Assembly (NCBI GenBank): GCA_015499995.1
Contig: JADNRV010000726.1
Coordinates: forward strand, 1 to 15,629
Source of the DNA: Flammula alnicola
Lineage: Eukaryota > Basidiomycota > Agaricomycetes > Agaricales > Strophariaceae
DNA length: 15,629 nt
Direction of reading: 5' to 3'
Made by a program: the position numbers and the translations under genes. This document shows, one piece after another, positions 1-7,444 of the stretch. Position 1 is the first letter of the stretch, and each line of letters begins with the position of its first letter. The notes below the pieces were generated by a model. That model saw only the letters and a program-made list of their open reading frames with translations, did no database searches and was not told where the DNA came from.

Positions 1-490
1 TGGTCAAGCGATGGGACAGGATGGATTTCGATATGGATATTCAGTTCATAGGTAGTTGCTGCTGTTTCAACCAACATTCCCTATTCTATCCACCATGTAC
101 TACTATATAGCTGAAATTTCATACTTTTTCGCTCATTGTATCTCCTGTAATATCAAGGAAAGCAAATTGAATTGAATTGAGCAGAAAAGGCGAAAATGAA
201 GCTCAGAAAATATATATTATATATTATGAAATCCCCGCTGGTGTCCACAGCTTATGACGAGCTCACGAAAAAAGCTGTGGACAGCTTTACCTGGTGACAT
301 GCTGCCATTAGAGCGATTCCAACGTAGCAGCGAGCTTCTGGCGTCATGACGGCAGGTGAGAAAATCTCCCCATCACATCCCGGTCACCACCTGTCACAAA
401 CATGTCGGCCATTTGCCGGTGTACATAGTCTCTCGTACATCGACATTACGTATCCGCCACCTGGAGGGCATCCCATCCACTGGAACGAAA
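1..490. other. Unique AT-rich region, no supported gene
   Basis: No reading frame here resembles a known protein. The first 55 bases could be the last codons of a gene entering from the left (frames stop at 51 and 55, a third near 110), and the AT-rich stretch after them would suit a 3' untranslated region, but nothing identifies the gene. An 11-base perfect inverted repeat (GTCCACAGCTT at 243-253 and AAGCTGTGGAC at 272-282, 18-base loop) is a clear hairpin of unknown role. An alternating AT run lies at about 209-229. Confidence 0.5.
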
Positions 491-1156
491 AGTGCCGGAC
501 TGTCCGCCGAACCGTCCGCGGACCGTCCGGCGGACGGTTGCCTATTTTAGGCGGCAAGACGTGACAAAGGTCTGTCACCCCAACCACATGCCGCCCGCCG
601 CGCCACGCGCCCCAAACATCCATGACGAGAACAATAAGACGCAAAGTCTGATGGCGTCGACGCTATATATCCATACGTAGTATTTCCATTAAAAATCCAT
701 TCTTTTCCTCCAGACTATGTCTGCCAAAGTCAGCCTGGGTGAAATTGTTTATATTTTTTGTTACTTTACAGGCATATATATAGAAGAGAAAAGGCTGACA
801 CTTTGTCATCCAAACGGGGAGGAAAAGCGCGAGGGAAAAGCGTGAGGGCGGTACTCTGTAGTGTATATGGCAAGAAGTGTCGTTGCACGCTTTGACAACG
901 ATTTGACAATGATGCTTGGCTTTGACCAGGATGGAATATGCCACATTTATTATCATGGGTGTTGCATGCATTGTATGTAACAGAGGAAAAACAGTGATGA
1001 CGGGAGGTGAAAGGGTGGGCGATGGTGACGGGCGTCGGGTGGTGGTGACGGGAGAGGCGCTGGGGCGTCGGTCTGTCACAGATGGTCACACGGAGCTAAA
1101 AAAAACCTACCCAGTATAAAACGTCCGCCGAACTGTCCGCCGAACTGTTCAGCACT
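491..1156. repeat. Possible MITE-like element with imperfect terminal inverted repeats
   Basis: The left end (491-518) and the reverse complement of the right end (1129-1156) both begin AGTGC and match at 20 of 28 positions by eye. Both ends are built from short GTCCGCCGAAC-type units, and the left end also holds the palindrome GTCCGCGGAC. Further in, GTGACA/TGTCAC words occur on both sides. No coding potential is seen, and no target-site duplication is evident next to either end. It may be a decayed non-autonomous DNA transposon or simply a locally repetitive GC-rich stretch. Confidence 0.35.
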
Positions 1157-1571
1157 CTTGATTCTCATGGATGTGACTTCCTGGCCACCTGCGGGGGCAA
1201 GCTCGCTTCGCCATCCTAGGCCCTAGGGTGAGTTCCCGCCGGCCCGGGTCGTCGGGTGAAGCCGGACCTTGCAGCAACGATCTTGTAGGAGGCTCAAGCC
1301 AGTAGAGATGTCCAAAATCCCGAGTTTTTTTTGCATAATGATACATGCCATTGCAGTCTACAGCCGATATCAGAATCTCAAGCAAAAATACCCAGTATTG
1401 ACTGTGGTATTCACGATTTAACATGGTTCCCGCCAAACGGAAACCTCTGGAAACCTCTGGAAACGTGTCAACAATTTGTATTTGTTTACATCCCGGCTCA
1501 GCCCTTAGAGAACGATTGCGAGCGCAGCTCGCAATTATTATTATGTGACGTACCTACAGGTCCTACAGGCT
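1157..1571. other. Intergenic region with short repeats and a hairpin
   Basis: No gene is supported. Three small structures are visible. A dispersed repeat at 1196-1264 (sharing AGCTCGCTTCGCCATCC, then GGCCCGGGT and a TCGGGTGA word) recurs at 8207-8252. A 10-base tandem repeat, GGAAACCTCT, lies at 1439-1464 with 2.6 copies. A perfect 9-base inverted repeat ATTGCGAGC/GCTCGCAAT with a 3-base loop lies at 1515-1535. The region ends at the left edge of repeat A. Confidence 0.6.
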
Positions 1572-1820
1572 AGCGAGAGTGACACGTTGGTGACACGCTG
1601 TTATAAGTCCGAGTTTGTTTTCAAAGTTCCCAACCAAACAAATACTCACTCAACTACTCGCTAACTCACGGTCGCTGTGACTGACAACCTCATCCGATTC
1701 ACACTACTTAGCAGGATTACTGGCGTTTGCAAGGGGATAGCCCTTTGCAGCGCCTTGAGTCCAGTTGTTTTAGAAGGTAGTAGTTAGAAGCCGTGCCCGT
1801 CGTTATTCAGCCCAGTAGTT

Positions 1821-2165
1821 GAGCCCAAGGAAAACTGCATCCCGTCGACCAAGGTGTTGTCGTTCTACCGCCAGGACGCTTTCTCCATCGAGGCGGCATA
1901 CTCTATGCTCAGCCTGAGCTGTTTCCTGGCGCGATCAACCCCCGGATCGGAACCGCCGAGGAGGTAAATGGCGATGCTGCTGGTGTCAAACTAAAGACAA
2001 GGTTGAACCTTCATGGCATTTATGTCGTTCGAGCAAGCCTATGTTGGAAAGATCGAGGAGAAGCGACAAATTCATGATGGAGGTAAGTTTTCCTGCTTAT
2101 TCATCTCATCCCAGATATCGATACAATTTTGCCGAACAGGACCGCAAAAATGCTCTCGAGGAGTA
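1821..2165 (+). pseudogene. Hsp110-family (Sse1/Hsp88-type) chaperone gene fragment, copy A
   Basis: The reading recalls Hsp110 nucleotide-exchange factors of cytosolic Hsp70. It shows ENCIPSTKVLSFYRQDAF, then YAQPELFPGAINPRIG, then KLKTRLNLHGI, then FEQAYVGKIEEK, then DKFMME joined to DRKNALEEY. This corresponds to the end of the substrate-binding beta domain and the start of the helical lid; the ATPase domain is absent. It is broken by a small insertion near 1900-1905, an extra base near 2018-2021, and a deletion between KIEEK and DKFMME that removes the acidic linker. A 57-base intron (2083-2139, GTAAGT to AACAG) separates GAG from GAC in phase 0, and the minus-strand copy has an intron at the same place. 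Retention of the intron argues for DNA-level duplication rather than a retrocopy. It cannot make a working chaperone as read. Confidence 0.85.
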
Positions 2166-2541
2166 CCCCCTATTCTATGCGCGGCAAGGTAGAGGTTATA
2201 CCCCCTACAGCGTGCGCGGTTATCCCATGATAAATTAACGTCCGTATAATCAGAGTTCGACACAAAAACAACCTACCTTCATGCTCTAGTTATGTGGATC
2301 CAAGCAGAATGCAATACGCCGGCCAAAGGGCCTCGCTGACTGCGGGTCCATATTCATTCCGCACTCCGTCCATCCATTCTCGTGTACGATCCTGCCCTCA
2401 ATAAGACCGTCACGGATGGCCTGCCTACGACGTACTCTATGTCTTCAACTTTCCGGTGAGAGCGACACGCTGACCGAGTCCAAAACGTCTGAGTTTGTTT
2501 CCAAAGTTCCTTACCAAACAAACGACTCGCCGATTCCACTA

Positions 2542-2835
2542 GCAGGATTACTGGCGTTTGTAAGGGATAACCCTTGCAGAGCCTTAAGTCCAGTTCAGCT
2601 AGAGGGTGGCATCCATCTACATGTAGTGTCAATCGTGTCCCTCCCTCCATCTTCTGGCAGGATTACTGGCGTTTGTAAGGGGATAGCCCTTTGCAGCGCC
2701 TTGAGTCCAGTTCAGCTAGGCGAGGTTGGCGTTCATCTACGTGTATTGTCAATTGCGTCTCTCCCTCCATCTTCTAGCAGGATTACTAGCGTTTGTAAGG
2801 GGATAGCCCGTTGCAGCGTCTCGCCTAGTAGGCAA
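2542..2835 (+). repeat. Hairpin-bearing tandem repeats inside copy A
   Basis: Units start at 2542, 2657 and 2777 (115 and 120 bases apart), each opening with GCAGGATTACTGGCGTTTG or a one-base variant. Each carries a small inverted repeat around GGGATA-CCC flanked by TAAG/CTTTGCA, able to form an 8-base-stem hairpin. A further unit lies at 1711, before the Hsp110 fragment, and a degenerate one near 3000. The last full unit is truncated after about 55 bases. Their role is unknown. Confidence 0.8.
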
Positions 2836-3033
2836 TCTTCGTCGCTTTCTTTCTCCCTCAGGCCTCAACCACGATCGCCCTCTGGATTGCTCCGAGGACT
2901 ATGAAGTGGATTTCTGTTGTTTATTTGCGAGCGAAGCGAGCACCCCTTCTCTGAGGGTGAATGGAGCGTCGAGTCACTCTTCATTCGTGCTTTTGCATCG
3001 GGATAGCCCTCTGCAGCACCCTTATATCCTCCA

Positions 3034-3249
3034 GCCGTCCCCTCCACTCATGCAGCTCGTCTGCCTTTCCGATAATCTTTCAACTCATGCCAGGGACGGG
3101 GTTGTCGTTCTTGCTCAAACATGTGGCTGACATGCTTTTCTCTACGGTAGATCGATGGACCGTCGCGCTCTCGAACGCTCTGTAAGTGATACACTTGTCT
3201 CTAAAAAATATTCTTCTTTGCTTACCTTTTCTCTCCTAACGAGCCTATT
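3034..3249. other. Short junction region before the DIRS-like element
   Basis: This stretch joins repeat A to the retroelement. It contains an open frame ending near 3185 and a possible GT-AG intron (about 3184-3282, GTAAGT to TTGCAG), but the encoded residues are not recognisable. No left-end repeat of the DIRS-like element is found here, so the element's true left end is missing or lies unseen within this interval. Confidence 0.4.
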
Positions 3250-3333
3250 GTGTGCAATGTTGAGTTCGACGTTCTCTTGCAGTCGTCGACAGCAGAGCAG
3301 TTCGCACTCCTGGACTCTCGTGACCAAGAACAG

Positions 3334-4098
3334 CCTACCGCCTGCCGCATTACCCCAGTCCGACCAGACCAGCAGAATTACACCTGCGTGTACTGGGAGG
3401 GCCTGATATACGTCGACCGGGCGGCCTGCTTTGGACTGGCCTCCAGCGCGGGCGTCTTTGGTGCCATTGCCAAAATGCTGATGGCCATTTACCGGGCATC
3501 GGGCTACTGCGCCATCACCAAGTGGGTGGACGACTTCTTTGTTGTCGCCTATCCATCAGACACCTGGACCGAGGAGGATTTCATTTTGCTCACTGGCAAG
3601 CTGGGCGTACCTTGGAGCCTCGAGAAGATGCGCCGGCTGGCTGTGGTGCAGCGCTTCACGGGTTCGACTGGGACCTGGACCGGCACGTGGTCTCGCTTCC
3701 CGCGGAGAAGCTCGCAGCTACAGTGGCGCTCCTCAAGGAGTGGGCAGCACCCAATGCTCTTCACACCCAGAGAGGCCGCTTCCCTGCATGGGAAACTGGT
3801 ACACATCTCCTCCATCTTTCGCTGCATCCGCCCTTTCCTGCGCTTCGTCTCGTAATTTGCATCCACTTCCCCCGCCCATCACTCCCACCGTGCCCAGCGC
3901 TCGCCGAACAGCGATCTGCTTGCCGACCTCTCCTGGATCCGCTTTATCCTCGAGTCTGCACCCAATTTTCTTCCGCTGCGCCCCTCAGACCGCATCGACC
4001 TCGACTGGTGGGGCGATGCGAGCTCCTCCTTTAGCGTTGGCATTGTCATCCAAGGCCATTGCGCTGTGTTGAAGTATGCCCCGGGATTCGAGGTGGGG
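3334..4098 (+). pseudogene. DIRS-like reverse transcriptase and start of RNase H (broken)
   Basis: The RT core is clear: ITPVRPDQQNYTCV, then GLIYVDRAACFGLASSAGVFG, then TKWVDDFFVV with its aspartate pair at 3529-3534. VPWSLEKM and AASLHGKLVHISSIFR follow in the connecting region. The frame is lost near 3655 and continues one frame over (FDWDLDRHVVSLPAEKLAA) until about 3757, where it returns. A TAA stop at 3853-3855 follows RPFLRFVS. Beyond it the same frame continues through LADLSWIRFILESAPNFLP into WWGDASSSFSVGIVIQG, the beginning of RNase H with its first catalytic aspartate, and breaks off near 4096 at GFEVG. The next part of this domain is on the opposite strand. Confidence 0.85.
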
Positions 4099-4398
4099 GA
4101 TGTCGCCCCTGGATAAGGCGTCGGTGATGTTGTCACGGCTCGCGACGTACTCTGAGTGAAGGGAAAGCTGGTTCTTGGCCAGAAGCTTGTATATCTCTTT
4201 CAAGATGCGGATGGTATTTCTGCTCCTGGACCTGCCTTTGTTCACCACGGCAACCACTCCTTGGTTGTCTGAGCGGACTAGAAAGGATGAGCCAGCATGG
4301 TTGGCGCTCTCGATGATGCGGTAGTGGAAGGCCACACGTAGGGCAAGCTCTACTGGCACGGCCTCCGCCCAGCCAATGTCGAATGCCTGGTGTGGGCC
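4096..4398 (-). pseudogene. Inverted middle segment of the DIRS-like RNase H
   Basis: On the minus strand this segment reads PHQAFDIGWAEAVPVELALR, then SSFLVRSDNQGVVAVVNKG, RSRSRNTIRILKEIYKLL and EYVASRDNITDALSRGDI. These are the central and C-terminal blocks of DIRS-like RNase H, including the aspartate of SDNQG and the DALSRGD end block. The plus-strand text stops matching at GFEVG (about 4096) and resumes at FLHGFPDATVQAHIP and LPLHLVGKLVSL (from about 4401), which is the natural continuation after the end block. Both flanks are therefore plus-strand and only the middle is flipped. The segment is open throughout. Breakpoints are uncertain by a few bases. Confidence 0.85.
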
Positions 4399-4532
4399 GC
4401 CTTCCTCCATGGCTTTCCCGACGCCACTGTCCAAGCACATATCCCATTACCACTGCATTTGGTGGGCAAGCTCGTATCATTGTGAGACCTGCGTTTGTTT
4501 CGCGTGTAGTACCCAGCAACTCAGAGCTCTGA

Positions 4533-5673
4533 GTTTATCACATTGAGCACGTCTCTGGTCTACAGCCTCTCCTGAGTCCTCTCCGCCCCAAATGCCCCTC
4601 CATCGAGCGTATCTTCCTCTGGAAAGGGGTGAATACACCTCCTTCCCCTGTGATCGACAACCCGCTGCTACGACACCTTGCCCGCCTTGCTATCCTGGCG
4701 TCATTCAAGGACCCCACCAGCTATGGCTCTAGCCTCCGCAAATTCCACATCTTCTGCGACGTATTTTCTATCCCTGAGACTGCCCGCCTGCCTGCTAGCA
4801 CAGAGCTCGTTTACAGCTTCCTGCTATGTGTGTCTGACCCTGACCCAGAGAACCCTATCTACCAGGATGGCACTATTTTCGAGAGTGTGTCCATTGCAAC
4901 TGCACGCAAGTACATGTCAGCCATCCGCGCATGGCACATTGCTCAGGACTGGCCGCCGCCACTCTCCGAGGCCAGCACCGCCATCATCCTGGCTGGGATC
5001 CGTGGGATGGAGAACATCCAGGCTGCCAATGGCCAGCGCCGCCGCCCGCCTCGGCCACCTATCACAATTGTTATGACGTACACACTGCGTGCTGTCCTCA
5101 ACCTGGCTGACCCCTTTGATGCCTGCCTGTGGGCGCAGTGCACGTGCGCTTTCTTTGGGCTCATGCGCTTTGGCGAGGCCTCCGTAAAGTCTAGAGCTGC
5201 ATTCGACAAAGCAAAACACCTCACACGGCAGGACCTGTTCTTTGGGACTGACCTTAATGGCAGACCCTGCGCCCGCCTCCATCTGCCCTCTGCAAAGACA
5301 GCGAAGGCTGGGGAAACTCAGGATGTATTCCTCGTCGAGGAGGAGGGCCTGTGCACAATTGCTGCTCTTCACAACCTGATAAGGTTGTACCTGCACGCCC
5401 TGAGGATCCACTGTTCTCGTGGACGGACAGCAAAGGCAGTGTGCGCCCGACCGTAAAAGCGACATCTCTGTCCAAGATCAACATCATCCTGTCTGCCGCG
5501 GGCTTCGGCAATGCCTTCGGGCACTCTTTCCGCATCGGGGGCGCCTCCTACCTCGCCAAGGGCGTTTCCCTGAGATCGTCCGCATCCACGGCCGCTGGAA
5601 ATCACTGGCATACGAGGTCTACATCCGCTCCTTTGAGCAGATCGCCTCAACGCGCCTGGCTAACCGGGTCTGA
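4533..5673 (+). pseudogene. DIRS-like tyrosine recombinase (two frameshifts)
   Basis: This is the integrase of the element, cutting and rejoining DNA through a tyrosine. The frame is open from 4533; no ATG near the front is convincing, so it may have been translated as a fusion or from a lost start. The N-terminal half has SFKDPTSYGSSLRKFHIFC, the core-binding-type region. Catalytic positions are visible in three frames: Arg of GLMRFGE (5166-5168), His and Arg of GHSFRIGG (5522-5533), the HGRW block (5587-5598) and the likely nucleophile in YEVYIRS (5620-5622). The frame slips near 5385-5400 and again near 5565-5572. It ends at a TGA at 5671-5673, about 60 bases before the direct repeat. All catalytic residues survive despite the slips, which suggests fairly recent loss. 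Confidence 0.85.
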
Positions 5674-5734
5674 AGGCACTCGCCTCTTGGTTGGGTTGGC
5701 GGCAGTTCCTCGCCGCCGTTTAGTCTCGTTGGGT

Positions 5735-5837
5735 CAGCGGCTCGTTTCTGCCCGCGTTCCACGTCAGCTACGCTGACCCAACCCAACCTTCGTTCTCTCA
5801 CAGCATTCACCCATGCGGATGCCAGACGAAAGCTGGA
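5735..5837 (+). repeat. Split direct repeat, first copy
   Basis: This 103-base block recurs at 6142-6243, starting CAGCGGCTCGTTTCTGCCCG and ending GACGAA(A)GCTGGA, with about five substitutions and one gap. It starts shortly after the recombinase stop codon, the place expected for the internal B copy of a PAT-like split direct repeat. An 11-base inverted repeat, TTGGGTCAGCG at 5729-5739 and CGCTGACCCAA at 5771-5781, overlaps its start and is not kept in the second copy. Confidence 0.75.
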
Positions 5838-6141
5838 ATTAGCTAAGCTACCGGCATTCCTCGCGCAGCCGGGATAAGCCGGTCGCAGCGTCCAGCTGAG
5901 CGGCAAGGAGGGCAGTGGACAAATTTCACGCTCTCGTGCTCTCCACTGCCACACTTGCCACCAGCATCGCGCGTATCGGCCCTCTATCTCCCTCGTGACA
6001 GTTTCTTTGACCCACCCACCCATCCTCCCTTACATCCTGACTTATCTAACCGTACCCAAAATTATATATGCTTACCAACACATTAGCTCCGCACAGTAAA
6101 CGTTGAGAGAGAACCGCGCGGTCAAAATAAACCCGCCCGCC
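5838..6141. other. Spacer between the split direct repeats
   Basis: No gene is seen in these 304 bases. In a PAT-type layout this would be the A2 segment, whose partner A1 should lie at the left end of the element; no match was found in the window. The AT-rich part near 6059-6072 (AATTATATATG) could hold a TATA-like element, but this is not supported further. Confidence 0.45.
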
Positions 6142-6243
6142 CAGCGGCTCGTTTCTGCCCGCGTTCCGCGTCAGCTGCGCTGACCCAACCCAACCTTCGT
6201 TCTCTCACAGCACTCACTCACGCGGATGCCAGACGAAGCTGGA
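6142..6243 (+). repeat. Split direct repeat, second copy (probable right end of the DIRS-like element)
   Basis: This is the partner of 5735-5837, about 94 percent identical by eye. Homology stops at GCTGGA; the next bases are unrelated between the two copies, which supports 6243 as the element's right end. The intact gene downstream starts 67 bases later, so its promoter probably overlaps this repeat or the short pyrimidine-rich stretch after it. Confidence 0.7.
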
Positions 6244-6310
6244 CTTTCTTTCCCCGCTCATCCTCCTGTCACGCTAAGCGTCAATTTTTACTCTCTTCTC
6301 CCCTCCTTCT
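6244..6310 (+). promoter_or_regulatory. Pyrimidine-rich leader before the two-domain gene
   Basis: This interval is rich in C and T (for example CTCTTCTCCCCTCCTTCT just before the start codon), a common feature of fungal core promoters and leaders. No TATA box is obvious. The transcription start cannot be placed from sequence. Confidence 0.35.
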
Positions 6311-7444
6311 ATGCAGGTGTTTCCAGGTAAAGCTATTCTTTTACTCTCCCTTTATCTTCTTTTGACATGCCTGCCTCCATAGACCAAATCAGAGTGGGAC
6401 CTACGTACCCGGTTCCAGACCAAAATGGTAAGTTCGTACCTTTGTTGCAGAGTGCCTCTATCTAATACCTTCCTCGCAGCAATTCCCCCCTCCAATGTAG
6501 TTGATATTTCTGACAGTGAAGACTTCTCTGACGGTGAAGACACCTCCGACGTTGAAGTGGGGGCCGAACACCCTTTGGCGATCCTAGGGGCCAGAAACAA
6601 AAAGAAGGCTTATTGCGTGTTCTATGGCCGGTCAACTGGTGTTTTTTTGACATGGTATGTCCTTTGAACTCCCTTGTATGTGTTTTGTACTGCTCTAATA
6701 AATCAGGAGCTCGACAGAATTTCAAACGAAGTTTTTCTCTGGTGCGTCTCACCAGGGCTACCGCAGCCAAGAGGAGGCCATCGCCGCGTGGGATTATGCT
6801 GTTTCCACTAATGTCATTGGACCGCCCTCTGCTAACACCCACCGTCGCCGTCGTGGTGCTTCACAGCCGTCTACTCCGAGACGTCACAAGACCTCCATGC
6901 CCCTACAGGCTCACCGTGCTGCAACCTCCTCAACGTCGCGTATTCGCAATGCTGCGCCTATCCTGCCCATGCATTCACCAATTACTAGCATGCCTTCAAC
7001 CCCCGTCCGCCCCATCGTCCGAGCAGCAGGCTTGGCCCCTTTCCCTCCCTCTTCTGTTTCGACCATGAGCTCGGCTACGCCTTCATCTCCCTCCTCTGTT
7101 TCGACCTCCACAAGCAGCTCTGGTATTGGCCGTTCACCGGGATCTTCTGCACCGGCCTCCCGTGGCTCCGCCTCTCGTCTCGCTGCCATCGAGACTGTAA
7201 TGCAGAAACTAGACCTAGGACCCCACTACGTTGTTCTCGTAGGAAAAAAACCTGGTGTATATGCTAGCCAGTGCGTCTCTGCCTCGTGAATTATTGCTTT
7301 TTGCTAACCTTTAAATGCAGGACCTCCGCACTTTCCGCTGCCGGCGATGACCCACGCAATGTTTGTCGCTTGGTCGCATCAAAAGAGCTCGCCAATTCCC
7401 TGTTTGTTACAAAGTACGAGGCTGGCGAAGTAGAGCGCTTGTAA
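6311..7444 (+). CDS. Spliced protein with two RNase H1-N/viroplasmin-like domains and a SUMO-interacting-like motif
   Basis: Proposed exons are 6311-6326, 6383-6427, 6480-6654, 6707-7270 and 7321-7444, giving 924 bases and 307 residues with no internal stop. Introns are 50-56 bases with GTAAAG/TAG, GTAAGT/CAG, GTATGT/CAG and GTGCGT/CAG ends. An alternative start at 6367 (MPASID) gives the same length without the first intron. Residues 27-35 are VVDISDSED, matching a SUMO-interacting motif with an acidic tail. Residues about 62-110 (KKAYCVFYGRSTGVFLTW, then GASHQGYRSQEEAIAAW) and about 251-305 (YVVLVGKKPGVYAS, then SLFVTKYEAGEVERL) resemble the hybrid-binding domain of RNase H1 and caulimovirus viroplasmin, which can bind RNA:DNA hybrids or double-stranded RNA. 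The linker is Ser/Pro/Thr-rich with an RRRR patch near 125-128. No RNase H catalytic domain is present. Function is unknown; a nuclear nucleic-acid-binding role is inferred. Confidence 0.8.

Larger units (their letters stand above)
1572..3033 (+). repeat. Repeat copy A, 1.46-kb direct repeat (partner at 14094-15545)
   Basis: Every base of this block was compared by eye with 14094-15545. I found no substitutions and only eight small gaps, all in the right copy (10 bases in total). Homology starts at AGCGAGAGTGACACG and ends at TATATCCTCCA; flanks differ on both sides. The block is composite. It has a leader with GAGTTTGTTT and AAAGTTCC words that recurs diverged near 2455-2540, then an Hsp110 gene fragment, then hairpin-bearing tandem repeats, then a short piece (about 2863-2905) also seen in the minus-strand segment at 13279-13922. 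It lacks TG...CA ends and matching flanking duplications, so it is not a convincing LTR. A segmental duplication or a composite mobile unit fits better. Confidence 0.9.
3250..6243 (+). mobile_element. Decayed DIRS-like (PAT-type) tyrosine-recombinase retroelement
   Basis: Reverse transcriptase, RNase H and tyrosine recombinase fragments follow one another in the order typical of DIRS-like retroelements. They are followed by a 100-base direct repeat pair (5735-5837 and 6142-6243), as expected for split direct repeats. Such elements integrate by a tyrosine recombinase rather than a DDE integrase, through a circular DNA intermediate, and make no target duplication. This copy is dead as read: a stop and two frameshifts lie in the RT region, a 300-base inversion in RNase H, and two frameshifts in the recombinase. 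The left end, including any Gag and the partner of the 5838-6141 segment, is not present. Confidence 0.85.

Noticed and set aside
2..55. C-terminal end of a gene entering from the left
   Set aside because: Three frames end within about 110 bases and none has a recognisable motif; there is too little sequence to decide.
2354..2650. Minus-strand open frame repeated at 14806-15168
   Set aside because: It is antisense across repeat A and its hairpin units, has no known motif, and is conserved only because the whole repeat is duplicated.
2542..2835. CRISPR-like array
   Set aside because: Units of 115-120 bases are nearly alike along their length, with no short repeat and unique spacer pattern, and the genome is eukaryotic.
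1572..3033. Helitron termini around copy A
   Set aside because: Hairpins and captured gene pieces suggest it, but no TC start with a CTRR end just after a hairpin could be placed at the repeat boundaries, and no Rep/helicase frame is in the window.
3985..4440. A separate minus-strand gene encoding RNase H
   Set aside because: Both flanks of the segment carry the missing parts of the same domain on the plus strand, so it is an inverted piece and not an independent gene.
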